Shown here one piece after another: positions 1 through 13,164 of a stretch of DNA of 64,000 bases. Source of the stretch: Isoetes taiwanensis (taxonomy: Eukaryota; Streptophyta; Lycopodiopsida; Isoetales; Isoetaceae); NCBI GenBank assembly GCA_021234155.1, contig JAJEKV010000056.1, forward strand, positions 3,581,330-3,645,329, read 5' to 3'. Under the pieces are notes generated by a model. It saw only the letters and a program-made list of their open reading frames with translations. It was not told where the DNA came from and did not search any database. Position 1 is the first letter of the stretch, and every line of letters starts with the position of its first letter. The position numbers and the translations under genes are program-made.

Positions 1-373
1 ACCTTGCATCTTCAGTTTTAGATCTCTCGAGAACAAACTCATGTATGCCCATATAGCCTCTCCATTCCTTCTATATCTGCTGCGTTTTTTAGTCTTTTAA
101 TGTCTTCTATATTTGAATAATATTCTTGCACTACAATGGAATGCCTTGGGTTTTTTGCTTGATGGGCCATGGTTTCTCAAATGTTGTAAGGTTTGAAGTT
201 TTGGCATTGATAGAGTGGATCCATCCTGGATTGACGGATGACTTGCTGAATGTTCAATGCTGGAAGATTAAATGTCAAATGTTGTACTATATGCCAACAT
301 TAATTGTTGTACTATATGCCTCACAATACTGGAACGTTCCTTAAAAAATGTCCCTTAAAAAATGTTTATGAGT

Positions 374-803
374 CCCTTCAACATGAAATAGAGAGCTTTC
401 TCAACTTCAATACCACGAAATCATCTCCTAGAAGTTCTTAAAACATTTCTTAAAATGTACCTGTCATCTACCTTTGCAACCACATGTGTATAAAACACCC
501 TCGATAGCATAATATTGCTTAATAGCTCATCAATTCTACATTTTTAAAATGAACTCAATTGCCTTCAATATGAAATAGAGAGCTTGCTCAACTTCTTTTA
601 AACTCAATTGCCTTCAATATGAAATAGAGAGCTTGCTCAACTTCAATACCACGAAATCATCTTCTAGAAGTTCTTAGAACATTTCTTAAAATGCACCTGT
701 CATCTACCTTTGCAACCACATGTGTATAAAACACCCTCGATAGTATAATATTGCCTAAATAGCTCATCAATTCTACATTTTTAAAATGAACTCAATTGCC
801 TAA
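374..803. repeat. Direct repeat of about 190 bp, two copies plus a partial
   Basis: Bases 374-563 and 611-800 are near-identical: both run from a 'gaaatagagagct' stretch to 'gaactcaattgcc' with only a few substitutions. A short third piece, about 50 bp, sits between them. The surrounding 1-2200 is AT-rich and shows no convincing coding stretch on either strand. Confidence 0.8.
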
Positions 804-2216
804 CCCGTCATCAATTCCATTTCATGACGATTCAACATGTCAACAAATACTAGACAATTTTTGAGGTCATCGTTGGACCATCGGGAGTTCAGCATGTCAA
901 CAACCACTTGGCATTTCATGACGGGGCTTATATTGGCTGTATACAATATTGCATAAATAGATAAATAGGTAGATGGTATTTTAATATCCTATTGTTTACA
1001 CCATAGTTAGCATAGCATCAAAGACCCCTAGGAAAGCCCCTCCGCCATTCCCCCCTTTAAGTTCCTTACAGGTCATCAATCTTTAAGTACTTATTAGCAA
1101 ATTGTTTTATATATTTGAGCCATAGATGATGTTAGGGCACGGGTGGATTTACGTCTTCATAAAGTAGTCGGTTGGCCACCCAATACTAAATGCTGATGTT
1201 TAGGCATGAAGATGAATTATATGGTTCCTTTGTAACATTGCACTTTTTGTTTGTTGCAATTGACCTTTCAAATAACAAACCTTATGTTTTATTTGTAAAA
1301 TTCCTTCTTTGTACCCCACATGTTCCACATTACAAACAAAGAGGTTGCATTTGTCAGATTTTGGTATAGGGCTAAGCCCTATGAAGTAACCATCACATAT
1401 AGATCTTGACAACATTGTAGATCCACAATTAATCACAAGTTTGTCTATCTAAAGTTCCAAGAGCGGAAAATTCAAGAAAGAGACCAAACATTTTTTTTTT
1501 TTGAAACTCCAAGGGGAGACATCTTGCTTTAAGAAAGCCTTTTAATAGCTCATTCACATACATTATAAACATTTTGTGTTTGGGTCTCTTTAGGTTGGTT
1601 TGTACCCTTTGAAATTGCCATTCTCCATGTTTTGCCTGCTAGGATATCCCATTAAGATAAGATATAGTTTTTCTCTTCGTTGTTCCTTAATCCTACTCCC
1701 AATTCAATAACAATTGCCATTGTAGAGATATAAGATATACTTTTGCAAACCACTATAACCGCATATTAGACCACTCAAATTTCACAATGGGACATGTTCA
1801 AAATTGTGAGATAACATATCTACTTTTGGCCTACTCAATTTCTCCACAACCATCAAGACCTACACAATCAAGTTCTAAATGTCACTACCTCCTACCGAAA
1901 CGAAAAGGAGCATACACAACTTCAGCTATAACTAATGTTGCTTCAGTTTAGTAAAAGTACACAATGTAGCATCGTATATCTATAGTACAACATTAGAGAC
2001 CTTCACGGTCAATGAAGCTTAAAGAGTTGCTCTATATTATCCTTGCCTCTTCAAATTCTTAGTAAAGCCCGGCAACGCCGGGCACCATAACTAGTATAGT
2101 TTATAATGCAAAACAAATAGCCATGGCTATGAATGGAGATTGTCAAAGAGGGTACAGAAAGTTACATGCATTTTGCCAAAAACTGTTAGAGAGCAATCCA
2201 TGAAGTCATGTAACTA

Positions 2217-2537
2217 TTGAAGAATGTGGTGGACGTTTCTACAGGGTATTCTTTGCCTTGGAGCTTGTGTTACTCGTTTTTTGACTTGCAGACCTTTCTG
2301 GAATTGGATGGCAGTTTGCATGTAGAAGCAAGCCTCACATTTATATCAGATAGAAACAAGGGTTTGCAAGAGCTTTGTATGTTGTTTTCCCTAACTTCCC
2401 AATGCATGAGACATCTTGAGGCAAACCTCAATAAGAAATGCAATAATACCGAGTTTTTGCATTTGTTTTGGGGGCACGGGCAAACACAATCTTTGAAGCT
2501 TTACTGTCAATTTTGCCACTTAACTGGTCAAAGGTAG
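2217..2537 (+). pseudogene. Mutator-like (MULE) transposase fragment
   Basis: The reading frame contains a block beginning LTFISDRNKGLQEL and continuing through a 'C-x-RHLEANLNKK' stretch. This resembles the MULE/MuDR catalytic region, where 'fiSDrqkGL' is followed after about 15-20 residues by a Cys/His 'C..Hl..N' motif. MULE transposases mobilise Mutator-type DNA transposons and act in the nucleus. Only about 100 residues remain, where a full transposase has roughly 600-900. Neither the N-terminal zinc finger nor the rest of the DDE core is seen in the flanks. I read it as a decayed fragment; the family call rests on motif recall, without an alignment. Confidence 0.5.
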
Positions 2538-3197
2538 CCTTCATAGGCTTCATAGGAAAAAATGCCACGTCTGCCAACAAAACTGCGAACAAATTTCTGC
2601 TTCAATCAGGTTCACAAACAGAGAGAGAATTAAAGTAGTGTTGACCCCAATTTTGTGTCTAACTCTAGAATCATCGGATGTCAGTAATAGAAACATGGAA
2701 AGAAAGTATGAGTTGTATAAAGGCACAAGTTTCTATTTAAGAAGGCCTTCTAGCATTCTTAGCTTTCAATATAGATGTAAATATTTGCGCTATAAATATA
2801 TCTCACTGCTAAAACATAAAAATATAACTACATAAGCAAGCATTACCTAAACAACTTGCTCCCACCTTGGGTACCTGTCGTGAGTGCAGTAAGGGATCCT
2901 ACACAGCGCCCTCTCTTGTAAACTCTTCTTCAAAACAGTCTTGAAGAAAAGATAAAAAACGTGAAAAGATAAAAAGAACTAAAGCATAAAATGTCTTATG
3001 GAAACAATATCAAGGAAATACAAGCTTGTCGTTTAGTATAAGGATACACTTAGACTTTGTAGCATCAAAATACAACCTTATAGGAATAAGCATGTAGCAT
3101 GCATTTGGCACTTTAAGAAACCATGTAAGCAGCATTTCTATTTTCTTACGTACCTTAAAAATTTAATGATAATCGAAGCCATTGTCGTCTTAGAAGT

Positions 3198-3659
3198 ATA
3201 TAACAATCAACACACAACTACCATTAATATTATTAACATAAACCATTGCATTTAACAAATTTAAATTAAAATCCCCCTTAAACCCCCTTTGGTTTGGGTG
3301 CATATTCACACGGGGGATTACTCCGGGCAACGAGAGCTGTCGGATGGGCATATTTGCCCTTTATTCCAAGATCTGGACCGTACATAGCGATCCTCGTTTG
3401 TGGGGTATGCATGTACAAGTTTTTGTATACTGTATATTAAGGTTTGCAAAATACTATGATTTGAGAGAATGTACTTAATGGTGTTAATTTTGTAGATGTA
3501 TTGTAAATATATTTTTGAGGCTCTCGCTACCCTACATAACCCCCCGTGTGAATATGCACCCAAACCAAAGGGGGTTTAAGCGGGATTTTAATTTAAATGT
3601 GTTAAATGCAATGGTTTATATTAATAATGTTAATGGTAGTTGTGTGTTGATTGTTATAT
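3198..3659. mobile_element. Fold-back/MITE-like element with 119-bp inverted arms
   Basis: Bases 3198-3316 are almost exactly the reverse complement of 3541-3659; both arms include an ATATAACAATCAACACACAA end and a GGTTTGGGTGCATATTCACAC inner part. The 224-bp centre has no clear gene; the reading frame on the minus strand across it is a by-product. No target duplication can be called with confidence, because the flanks are AT-rich and differ just outside the ends. Such long-arm elements are usually non-autonomous DNA transposons. Confidence 0.8.
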
Positions 3660-3829
3660 TAAAAAAAATTTTACAAAATACTTGCTAGGGTCTCATCTAG
3701 CAAATACAAATACTCCAAAAACTAAACCTAGTTAGAATTTGAGACGTGGTCTGCCCTGGTTTTACCCAGGCCCAAAACTTTAACCTGGCAGAAAGAAATA
3801 CTTAAGCAAAGTTACCCAGATACTGTGTA

Positions 3830-4920
3830 GTTGCATCCATTGAGAGGATGTTCCAAGTAGGGAGCTGAGATTCCAAGCCCCAAATACCATGCAACACCAA
3901 CTTAACGGATTAGAAAAGATCCTTCATTTATTTGATTTTTATCGACTTCCACCAAGGTCCCAAGTATAAGAAGGCAGAGATTTTTACCTCAAAATACTTG
4001 TTCCCAAAGTAGCATAAGTCATGACAGTTCATAATAAATATCATAAGCTTATAATTATAATTGTTATTAAGGCCAGTCAAAAGCAGACCAATTCTAAAAT
4101 AGCTAAGAACAAAGACCCTGTCATGTCTATCACAGGTTACCCAATGGTGTTAAACAAAGAACTTTTCTTAGTGTAGGTCTTTCCAGATCACAAGTCCATA
4201 AGTATTGATCCTTCTGTATATTTCCAGATGTGTAAAGTTATGATCTTACAGGTCCGGGATTTGGGTCTGCATGCTACCCCCAGAAATAACATAAAAACCT
4301 TTAACTGTGTAATTCCAATGCCTTCTTTATTGGCCCAAAGGTGTCTAAGAAAGGCAACTGGTCAGCAGCCCAATTAAGAAGTATCAGCCCAATTAAGAAG
4401 TATCTGCGTGTCTAAAAGTAAACAGGGTCTATCCCAAGTAGGGGGCTGGGATTCCCAACCTAAATACCATGCAACACCAACCCAGTGGATAAAATTTAAA
4501 AGGTCTTTAATTTCTGAATTTATCCACTTAGTTCCCAAATATAAGAAGGCAGATAAAACATACCTCAAAATATTTGTTCTCAAGGTGGAGTAAGTCTAAA
4601 TAACTGGTAATAAATAATAAAGAGTAAAGATCAGATGACTGTAAATTCGATGAAACAAAAGCTGCCCGGAACACAACTCCATAGGTCTTGTTAGGTAGAC
4701 ATATTTTTTCTAAGTGTGTAAGGTCATGTTAACACAGGTCTGGGATTTGGGCCTGCATGCTGTCAACCTGTAAAAACTTAAATTCCTTAAACAGTGCAAA
4801 CTAAATGCACTCTTTATTCAGGAAAGATGTCTTAGAAAAGCAACCTCTTAGCAACCCAATTAATAAATGAGTGCGTATCTTAAAATAAACAGAGTCTATC
4901 CCTAACCTATAAGCTTGAGA
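3830..4920. repeat. Diverged tandem duplication with a unit of about 0.5 kb
   Basis: The order 'ttccaagtagggagctgagattcc...atgcaacaccaac...tataagaaggcag...' at 3850-4080 recurs at 4430-4630. The following block, with 'ggtccgggatttgggtctgcatgct', at 4208-4395 recurs at 4710-4910. The two units differ by many substitutions and small indels, so the duplication is old. No coding sequence is supported here. Confidence 0.7.
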
Positions 4921-4949
4921 TAAGAGCAACCACCATGCTGTTTTCATAA

Positions 4950-7900
4950 TTAGACAAATAAGGAGAGAACCAGCCACCTTTTCAAAGCTAGATCTTTTTT
5001 TTCCAAAATGGTTTTTTATTTTTTATTTTTCCAATAGGAGACATACTGCAGTGGACCCATGTATTTGTCCCTTGTTTTTTCAGCAGAACTTAATAAACTA
5101 AGGCCATGTAGGTAAAACAACGGTGGTGTTATTTTCAGTTTTACACCTTTAAACCGCATAATCCTACACTTGAAATAGAAAATATGTAGCAATATAAGCA
5201 TGAAAAAGGAGAGTTTCAAGGGGCAGAATATCAGGTCTGCTCCTCATTTTTGAATCGCTCTATTAGTTTGCACAACCCAAACAGTATGACAAATTTTGGG
5301 CCCTTCGGGCCCTACCTAAAGCAAACATAGGTAAACTTTATGGGTCTAAACATTAATTACCAAAAAGCACAATAACATCAAGACAAACAAATTATTGCAT
5401 ACCAAGAGCCGCCCAAATATACGCAAACACACTGTTATAAAATGGGCAAAAACAACAGTAACATCATAAGGTTTACTGAAGGGGGCCATGGCGCCCAATA
5501 TAAAGCAGTACCACTAGTTCAAGAGAATCAACTGTCAAAATAGTTTAAAATACCCCCTTCTATTGTAAACTGCACATTGTCATGCATATGCTACTGCATA
5601 TGATAACATGTGCACAAAAAACATGATCATTTTATACAAAGGCTGCCTCTTTTTAAAAAGGCCAGACTACATTTCCTCTGGATGGAAGTGGAAGTACCCA
5701 TGGAAGAAAAGAGAAGATTGCCGTAGCCTTACTGGCGAAGCCAGAAAAGAAATATCAATGGTGACAAGGAACGAGCTACAGCAATGAAAGTTGAAGAAGA
5801 AACTTTAAGGAATACATACATAAAGGTGCAAGCCGGGTTGGAGAATAAAACCCATTGAAGAATAAAAAGAAACTAAAGGGGAAAGATATGTTCACAAATG
5901 TCAACAAAAGGGCAAGCTATAAACAGAACAGTGCCATGGACGGTCGCGACCAAAGAGGCGATTCAGGCAAGGGATTTCCAAGGAAAAGAGTTGATTGTTC
6001 CAAAAATAGCTTGCAAGAAAGAGAGATCTGGAGTAAATCGGACCGCAGAACCCTGTCATCAGCAAAAAATCGTAGATCTTTACAAGAATCGGTCGGATTG
6101 GACACCCTGGAACAATAAATCCCGAGGTCGGATCTGAGAAAGGAATCGGGCTGAACTTGGCAATAGGAATTCCAGAGTCTACATATTATTCGGCCAGAGT
6201 TGCTGGAGCGGCCTATTCTTGCTTGGAAAAACAGATATGGGGCATAGCATCGCCAAGAACTCCAGGCTTCAAAGAATCAGACCGGATTTGACCAACATCA
6301 GGCCATGGCCATGCAAAGAATGCTCCAGAAGACCACCAGGGTTTGATATTGAAGAAAATAGGCCGGATAGATAATCTGAAGGCCGCTCAGGATCGAAGAT
6401 CCAGCAGCAACCAAAGTGTTAACTAGTAAAGAGGGATTTGGAGCAGGCCAAAAAAGGAAAATCGAAGCCATCTGTGCAAGATTTGATTCCAAAGACAAAA
6501 ATCAATCTTCTGTTATAAACGAATCCCAGAGGAGAAAGAAATACAGAAAAGCAGGGATATAGGGGAATCGAGAAGGAAACAGGGCTAATAGATTAAATTG
6601 ACCTTGCAACCCTGGCATGTCCCATGCAATTATCTGATGTACTCCACCTCTGGAATCAAACAGACCTGCTAAATAGCATGCAGAGAGCAAAATATAACAT
6701 CCAAAATATTCACACCAATCGTCGTGCTGTATAAACTTCTCAAGAATCAACCCACTACGAACGTTTCAGGTTCCTTCTCGCTGATCAATGTGCAGGTTAC
6801 ACAGTCCTGCCTGAATAATAATGGCTCTTCTTTTTTTTCTCTGTTCTGCTCCGTTCTGTCTAGTCCTATAACTACTGTTTCTTGCCCTTCGTCTTTCTAA
6901 TTCTTGCCCTTCGTCTTCTGACGCCTGCCGGACTAATTGACCCAATACAAATACCAGTCTATTCTTCTTGGTAAAACCACAACCCATTTCTGGCATTCAA
7001 CTAAGACCTGGATTATGGCCCTAATCCACACAACCCTAAAAAAAACCCTAAAAATAATGGGAGGATATTCACACCTACCAGGAAAGAAGCCTCCACCACA
7101 AGATTTGCCCCCTTTTCTAAAATCAACGGCTAACAAAAGGGTGCACTCTAGAAATACTATTTAGTATACCTGGATGAATACGGCCACCAAATCATATGAA
7201 AATCTTAGAGAAAACGGTACAAAAACAGGAAAAAAAACCCCCTGTTATAATGCTAGATATTCAAATCTGCCAAACATTACCATGAAAGTTAAACATTCTC
7301 CAACATGATTTGAAGCATGAAAGCTTGTTCTTGCACCATAACCAAGAACATTTGTCTTTATTTATTCAATTTAATATGAATACTAGCAACCTTAAAACTT
7401 TCCATGGCTAAAACTAAGCATTCAGGCTAAAGCACCTATATTACCATAGGCTAACCTGAAAATATGCGCTCGACAACAATAATTATTCCTGCCATTTGAA
7501 TGTCCACACTGCACCAGAGCTGCAACAGAGGACATGTTTGTCAACCCCTGTTTATGACAATTTCTGGATCTGGCAGGCCCATTTTTGGATCTCTATTCAG
7601 CCCATTTATGAGCATTTAATACCATTTTCATGACATCTTTCTAAAACTCTATCTTTTTGCCAATGAAGCAAGAATCTTGCAAAGGTTTCACATTCTAGAT
7701 CATATATTATTTCTCAAATGTAAAGTTGTAAAACCATAAGAACCAACCTGGTTTATTTGCTCCAAGCTTCTGTATTTTGTCATGATCTGCACAACTGAAT
7801 TGAAGCCCAACAACCGGTCGTTTTAGCACAAGTCTCCATCACCTTGATACAAATGAGCTTGTTTAAGTCGTTTCAAAGCACAAAGGCCCTTTTTGGCAGA

Positions 7901-8560
7901 ACTGGACCACCTGGTCTTAGCACATCACATGTTCAGGCTATCTGCAGATGTGTCACCGACCATTTTAGGCAGAAGTATTTGCACAGTTAAGCACCTAGGC
8001 TTATTAGCATAACACAACTATCAACAAATGGATCTAGGTATACTGGAATATAACCAAATCAATAGTCTAACAGATCCGACAGGCTATTTTCGCATGGTAT
8101 AGAATTCAGCTTATTTTTTGACTGCAACAGGCAAATTCGACGTGTATTTTTGGCTGCTACCACTCCATTATTTGCTGCGACCATAGTGGCCTCTTGGCAG
8201 CCATGGACAAAATCCATTTTGGACCTAACCATATATGTCCTAAATCGGCCTTGAAAGTTTTCAAAGGTCAAATGTTCACCATTATTAATTTTTTGGCAAT
8301 AAAGCAACGAATAACCATCATCCAATTAAATTGGAATTATGTCAACTCCAAAATCACGCCAACTTGCTGTTGTCTTCTAGGGGGTTTTTGTTTTTTTTTA
8401 ATCTTTTTTTTTGGACTTGATAAATAACATAATGTTGCAATTCACATGTGTCGTTTCATAGGTGAATTGAAATATGCAAAAATGAAGAGCAAGTTGATAA
8501 GATAGATGAGACCAAAATTGAATAGCATTTAGATGAAAATATTAGGTTTGATAATAATAG
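4950..8560. other. Long stretch without a supported gene
   Basis: I see no recognisable protein domain on either strand. Two overlapping plus-strand frames at 5855-6137 are lysine- and serine-rich and match nothing I know. Minus-strand frames at 6298-7136 are equally anonymous. A small CCCTAAA-like patch lies at 7033-7055. The GC-richer, purine-rich stretch at 5690-6500 could be a transcribed exon or an old element body, but the sequence alone does not decide. Confidence 0.4.
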
Positions 8561-8566
8561 ATTGCA

Positions 8567-9727
8567 TTATTTGCGAGGCAATTGCAGACCCGAAATTATT
8601 GATATATATCCATGTTTTTTCACGTATTTAAGAAGGTGTGGTTCCATGTCAGCCGTTCTATCCAGTTCTGGGTGTGAATCTAACACTTCACGCACCGTCA
8701 TCCCCATAGCCAAATTATTCATAATAGACATAAACTTCACCAAAAAATCACCTGTCGCAAAATTTTTTGGATCGTAAGATGGTGGATTCAGGGCCTGCGT
8801 TTGATTGTAGAAGCATTTGAGAGCATCATCATCCACTATGATTATATCATCCTTATTCTCGATACCAAGTTCGTCCATCATGTTACTCAAGTGTTTGATG
8901 AAGATAGGCTTGCCTGTTGGATCCTTGGGATTAGTGAACTTCACACATTTGTTCTGATCCCAAAAGGTCAACTAATGTCTACGCATTTCCCCCAGTGCCT
9001 CCAAAGTATCCTTGATAGTTCCATGGATGACCAAATACCAACTCGAAATAACCTGAATGCCTCATCTAGCATCTCCTTCAAGTGCGGCCGCGGATAGATC
9101 CGCTTGGTGTTTGATTCTACTGGTGTCTGATGAAACTGATCTCTAGCCACTTTATTTTTCAGAAAAGTCTTACAAAGGACTCCGTTTAGGTCGAATACCA
9201 CGACCTTCTTAGAAACGCAAGGTAAGCTGAAACATCAAACATGTATCTGGTCAGCAAGATATGATCACACAAACAATACAAACGCGCCAGGCGTGATTTG
9301 AGTTAGTCTTAACCAAATCGCGCTCGGCGTGATTTAGTGTGACAACGAAATATAATCAAAGCACGCTTGGCGCGATATAATTCAAAGCTAAGATAAATTA
9401 AATCACACGTGGCACGATTTCATCCGCAAGGCCATACCTATCATCTTCAGTTTCGCTGCCGTCGTAGGCATCATTCTCCCCTTCGCCACCTTTAATCTTC
9501 GTGCTCTTCTGACTGTTAGAATTGTTATTTTCTATTAGTTCCTCTACATCCTTCACAACTGACATTATTTTAGTATTGATTTGGCAAACCTGTGAATCAC
9601 TAGAGTCACTTGGGTTGCCAATGGCCCCTTCACTTTCGATTGCCTTATCAATTAGATCCTTGTTAACCTGTGAATCTACTTTATTGTTGCTTGCATCACC
9701 CGCAAGGGAGGATAAATACGATGCCAC
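8567..9727 (-). pseudogene. Broken NIF/FCP1-like HAD-domain gene (two exons seen)
   Basis: The minus-strand exon 9226-8567 encodes a HAD-fold domain of the NLI-interacting-factor/FCP1-like type. In order it shows the nucleophile motif V-F-DLNGVL (first Asp kept, second position Asn), VGIWSS, LTFWDQNKC, a Lys in GKPIFIK, and the acidic IIIVDDD motif IV. An upstream exon, 9727-9438, is acidic and Ser/Asn-rich. It splices in phase through GTATGG (9437) to a TTTCAG acceptor (9227). The exon is damaged by a frameshift just after VGIWSS and by an in-frame TAG just before LTFWDQ; restoring both gives continuous family-like sequence. The true N-terminus is unclear, since no ATG in frame was found. 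In animals and yeast such domains dephosphorylate the Pol II tail and similar substrates. With Asn at the second motif-I position, catalysis is doubtful. Confidence 0.65.
9282..9420. repeat. Four imperfect palindromic repeats in the HAD-gene intron
   Basis: Motifs of the form AATCgCGC-TYGG-CGYGATT occur at 9282-9299, 9315-9335, 9361-9378 and 9401-9420, each nearly self-complementary. The first three lie inside the 211-nt intron (9437-9227) of the broken HAD-domain gene; the last abuts the donor side. Confidence 0.6.
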
Positions 9728-9739
9728 AGAAAAGATCTT

Positions 9740-12370
9740 ACCTGTGTCTTCTTCAATACTGCACCTCCGCTCCCCGCCAACACCCGCGACCCCAGCTTAT
9801 CCACAGAAACAAATAAGGAAACAAAACACACAAACGACACATCACCCGGAGCTCCGCCATCCCTGCAGCAGCCCAAGGAAGAACCACCAGTTCCGGCCAA
9901 CCAGGCATCCGGAACTCCAATATGCCCGCCCAAGATTCTAGGGTTAGGAATCCCAGTTGCCACCGTCATCAATATACGGTATCACATACGAATACCCCCA
10001 TAAAACCTTCAGAAATCTTAAGTTATAAATATACCAATCCCAATTTTGGCCACATTATTGGATTCACACCAGTTCGATTAAAATTTTTTGTTAAAATTTG
10101 GGAGTTAATTTTTAACCCCATAAAATTTACGCTAACAGCCATTCACATACGATTCTGTTAGGCTAAAATTTAACAAATCTGTTAAAACTCTAACGAATCG
10201 TGTCCATAATTTAGCCCTACCGTCGAAGCACGGTTAGGGATTTCTTGGAGCAGCAGCTCGTCGGAGTTCTTGGAGCACGTCGGAGTTCGCCAGCATCTCA
10301 GAGGTTGCCAGCAGCTCAGAGGTCGCCAGCATCAGGGGTCGCAGTTGGAGCCAGCATCTCGGAGGTTGCCAGCAGCTCGCAGGTTAGTTTTCTTGCATTT
10401 TCTTTCGGCTTGCATTTTCTTGCATTTTCGCAGGTTAGTTTGCTTCTCTCAGTGCACTTTAAGTGCATCATTTGCCCAGATTACACTCACTATTTTAAGC
10501 CTTTCTAACTTTAACCCTGTTCTAAAACACAAGATAAGCAGACTAGCAGACTTGCAGCTGCAGACTAGCAGACTAGCAGCTGCTAGACATTAATATGGAT
10601 ATGGATAGGCTCGATGGTTGTAGTGGATGTGATGCTTCTGTGGGTTGGCCCAGTGGTCAAGAATGCATTCAGGGCAAAGCAACCGATAAAAAAGCCCATA
10701 AAAAAGCATACATCTTTGCAATGGCCCAACAGGGGATAGGGCAGAACAGAGGATGCATCTAGAAGGAGCTCAAATTTTGCTATTCTCAGAGCAACTCAAG
10801 CTTACAAATGTTGGAAATTACAGATTTTGAAAATAAACAGAGTGTACAAATTTCAAAACTTAGCTTCTAGAGGGGCTAAGAAATGTCATCTCTTTTAAGC
10901 ATTTGTTATGAGCAAACTAAAGAAGTTCGAAATGCCCTAAATAGATGAACGGGAAGTAGACATAGACGTGCATTCTTTTTTAGCCAGCTCTGGTCTATGC
11001 TTTGCAAAATGATTGTGGCCCTGAACATTTGTAGTCCAAACTAATGTATGCTTCCAATTTCATTGTCATCATCCTGAGCACAAGTCTTCCGATTGTAGTT
11101 GTATTATTAGGTAGAAATAAAGACCCATCCTTCCTGTTGAATTTAGTATTGTGGAGACAGTTAGTGTTCTAACTCCAAAGAATCAAATAGACTGTCTGAA
11201 AGATTGACCTTAATGAGTTTATCCTTATCTTTGGTGAAAAAGATCATTGGTTCAAGAAATGCTCCAAATAGCAGATCAAATTTTCTTCAGCCATTGCTCT
11301 TTCTACAAGCTTGTCCTTGGTCCATCCATAAATGGCATTGAAAACTATAGAGTATTCGATCCTAATTCAGGATTATGACTTGTGAATCAAACAAGCATGT
11401 GCAGGATGCAATTTGGTGGCATGGCAGAGAAGAATTGTCCTTGCCTTTTCCTGCAGTTCATACTGAGTGACTGCAGTAGAGGACCAAGCCTTCACAGAGC
11501 AGATTGTTGGTTTGCACAAAGCCTTCACAGAGCAGATTGTGACAGCCAGTTTGTCTGTATGCGTCTCTCTGCGGAACAATTCTGAGATGAATGAAACTAA
11601 CCATCCTGCCATCTTGCCTCTATGCTATTCAGATCGTTATTCTCAAAGCCTCCTTCAGTATGACTGCATATGAGTGTCAGTTGTAATGGTTAGATTTGTC
11701 TGCTAAACTTGTCAATGATAAGATCTGTACTACTTTGGTTATGCATAGCCTTGGGTTCATTTGACTCGTTTGCATAGCCTTGGGTTCTCTCTGAAAAGCA
11801 AAACCTTGTATACGGCTCTTGGTCAGATTATAATCAACAGCATAATTATGTGTGTAAGGCAAAACAACCCATGGGACCGGATTCTGAAGGTAAAGGAAAA
11901 AAAAGGAAGAAAAACAGAAGCAGCAGCAATGGCTAATTCTAGCAGTGGAGGAAACGGATACCAGTTAGGTTTTTCTGTACATCAACCAAATAGTGCTTAG
12001 CAGGTCTTTATCAAATGCTGAAGGTAAGGCTAGAACAGAGATCATGGCATTGTACCTTTCTAAAAAAGAGAGAGAGCGTGCTTCTATACTAAGGCTTTGT
12101 CTTGTTAGATGGGGTTTTAGATCATGCTATTACCTCCTTCCAAGACCAGCTTAAAACTTAAATATCATTACATCAACAGCTGAATACGTTTAAGCTTTTA
12201 ATATTTCAGAAAAATACAAAGCGTTGGGGAAGATGCATCACGCTTTGGGGCTTTCTTGGCTTGAAAGTGATCCTTGTGTTCCTTATCACTACATATCCTG
12301 CAGAGGCTATTGCATGCTTTGACCTCCTGAACAGTATATTATTTTGTATCATAGCGTTGGTCTACAATTT
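9740..12370. other. Region with no assignable gene
   Basis: 10,245-10,600 is a low-complexity CAGCAGCTC/AGGTCGCCAG-like stretch followed by TGCAG/ACTAGCAG repeats. A 20-bp piece 'gccttcacagagcagattgt' is duplicated at 11,488 and 11,520. Short plus-strand stretches near 11,930 (MANSSSGGNGYQLGFSV) look protein-like, but no domain is recognised. This may be the remains of a host gene whose later parts lie at 12.4-13.4 kb. Confidence 0.3.
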
Positions 12371-12372
12371 TT

Positions 12373-12558
12373 GGATTCATCTGTCTTGGGAAAACAATGT
12401 TTGCATGAGAGTGAACAATCCATTAAGGCATTAGACTTAAACTGCACTCTAGGATCTTTGCACTGTGGATTCATCTGTCTTGGGAAAACAATGTTTGCAT
12501 GAGAGTGAACAATCCATTAAGGCATTAGACTTAAACTGCACTCTAGGATCTTTGCACT
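12373..12558. repeat. Two-copy tandem duplication, period 94 bp
   Basis: 12373-12464 and 12467-12558 are identical or nearly so, starting 'ggattcatctgtcttggg' and ending 'ggatctttgcact'. The second copy runs on in frame into a Ser-rich stretch; the first hits a stop. Confidence 0.85.
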
Positions 12559-12966
12559 CCTCGAATGGACTATGGAGGACATCAATGCCTGCCGAATCTT
12601 TGCCTGCTCTAGGTATTTTGATTCAAATGCTTTTCCTTATGTTTCAGAAACAGTCCTAAATGATTCAGAACAGGTCACAGGGGATTTAGAATAGTTATAG
12701 AACAGGGGCTTTAGTTCTAGCTATAACAGTGACAAGTGACAGTCAACAGATTTTGTTAACCGGCTGCAGGTGCTATAGGGTGAGGGGTTATTTTAAATTT
12801 ATATTTTAAGTAAAATTTATATTTACAGAAGGATCTGAAAAAGATCTAAAACGATTGATCTTTTGATCCTTCCGATCCTCAGGATCTATCTTCCGATCCT
12901 TTTGAAGACTGTCCTGAACAATCTAACAGACCTTGGAGTTTTTTAAAACTCTGGAGTGTTTATTCT

Positions 12967-13164
12967 TTTGAACAATTTAACAGATCCTAGAATGTTTATG
13001 CTTCAGATTTCCTATTCTACCTTCAAATTTAAGTTTGACACAGGATATGGAGGCACGGTTATATGTTTGAACAATTTAACAGATCGTCGAATGTTTATGC
13101 TTCAGATTTCCTATTCCACGTTCAAATTAAAGTTTGACACAGGATATGGAGGCATGGTTATAGA
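12967..13164 (+). repeat. Two-copy in-frame tandem duplication, period 99 bp
   Basis: Each unit begins 'tttgaacaatttaacagatc' and ends 'ggaggcayggttata'. The period is exactly 33 codons, and the plus-strand frame stays open through both units, giving a duplicated stretch containing MFMLQISYSTFK and FDTGYGG. No family is recognised. Confidence 0.8.

Noticed and set aside
7033-7055. Interstitial telomere repeat
   Set aside because: Only two imperfect CCCTAAA-like units; chance level in AT-rich DNA.
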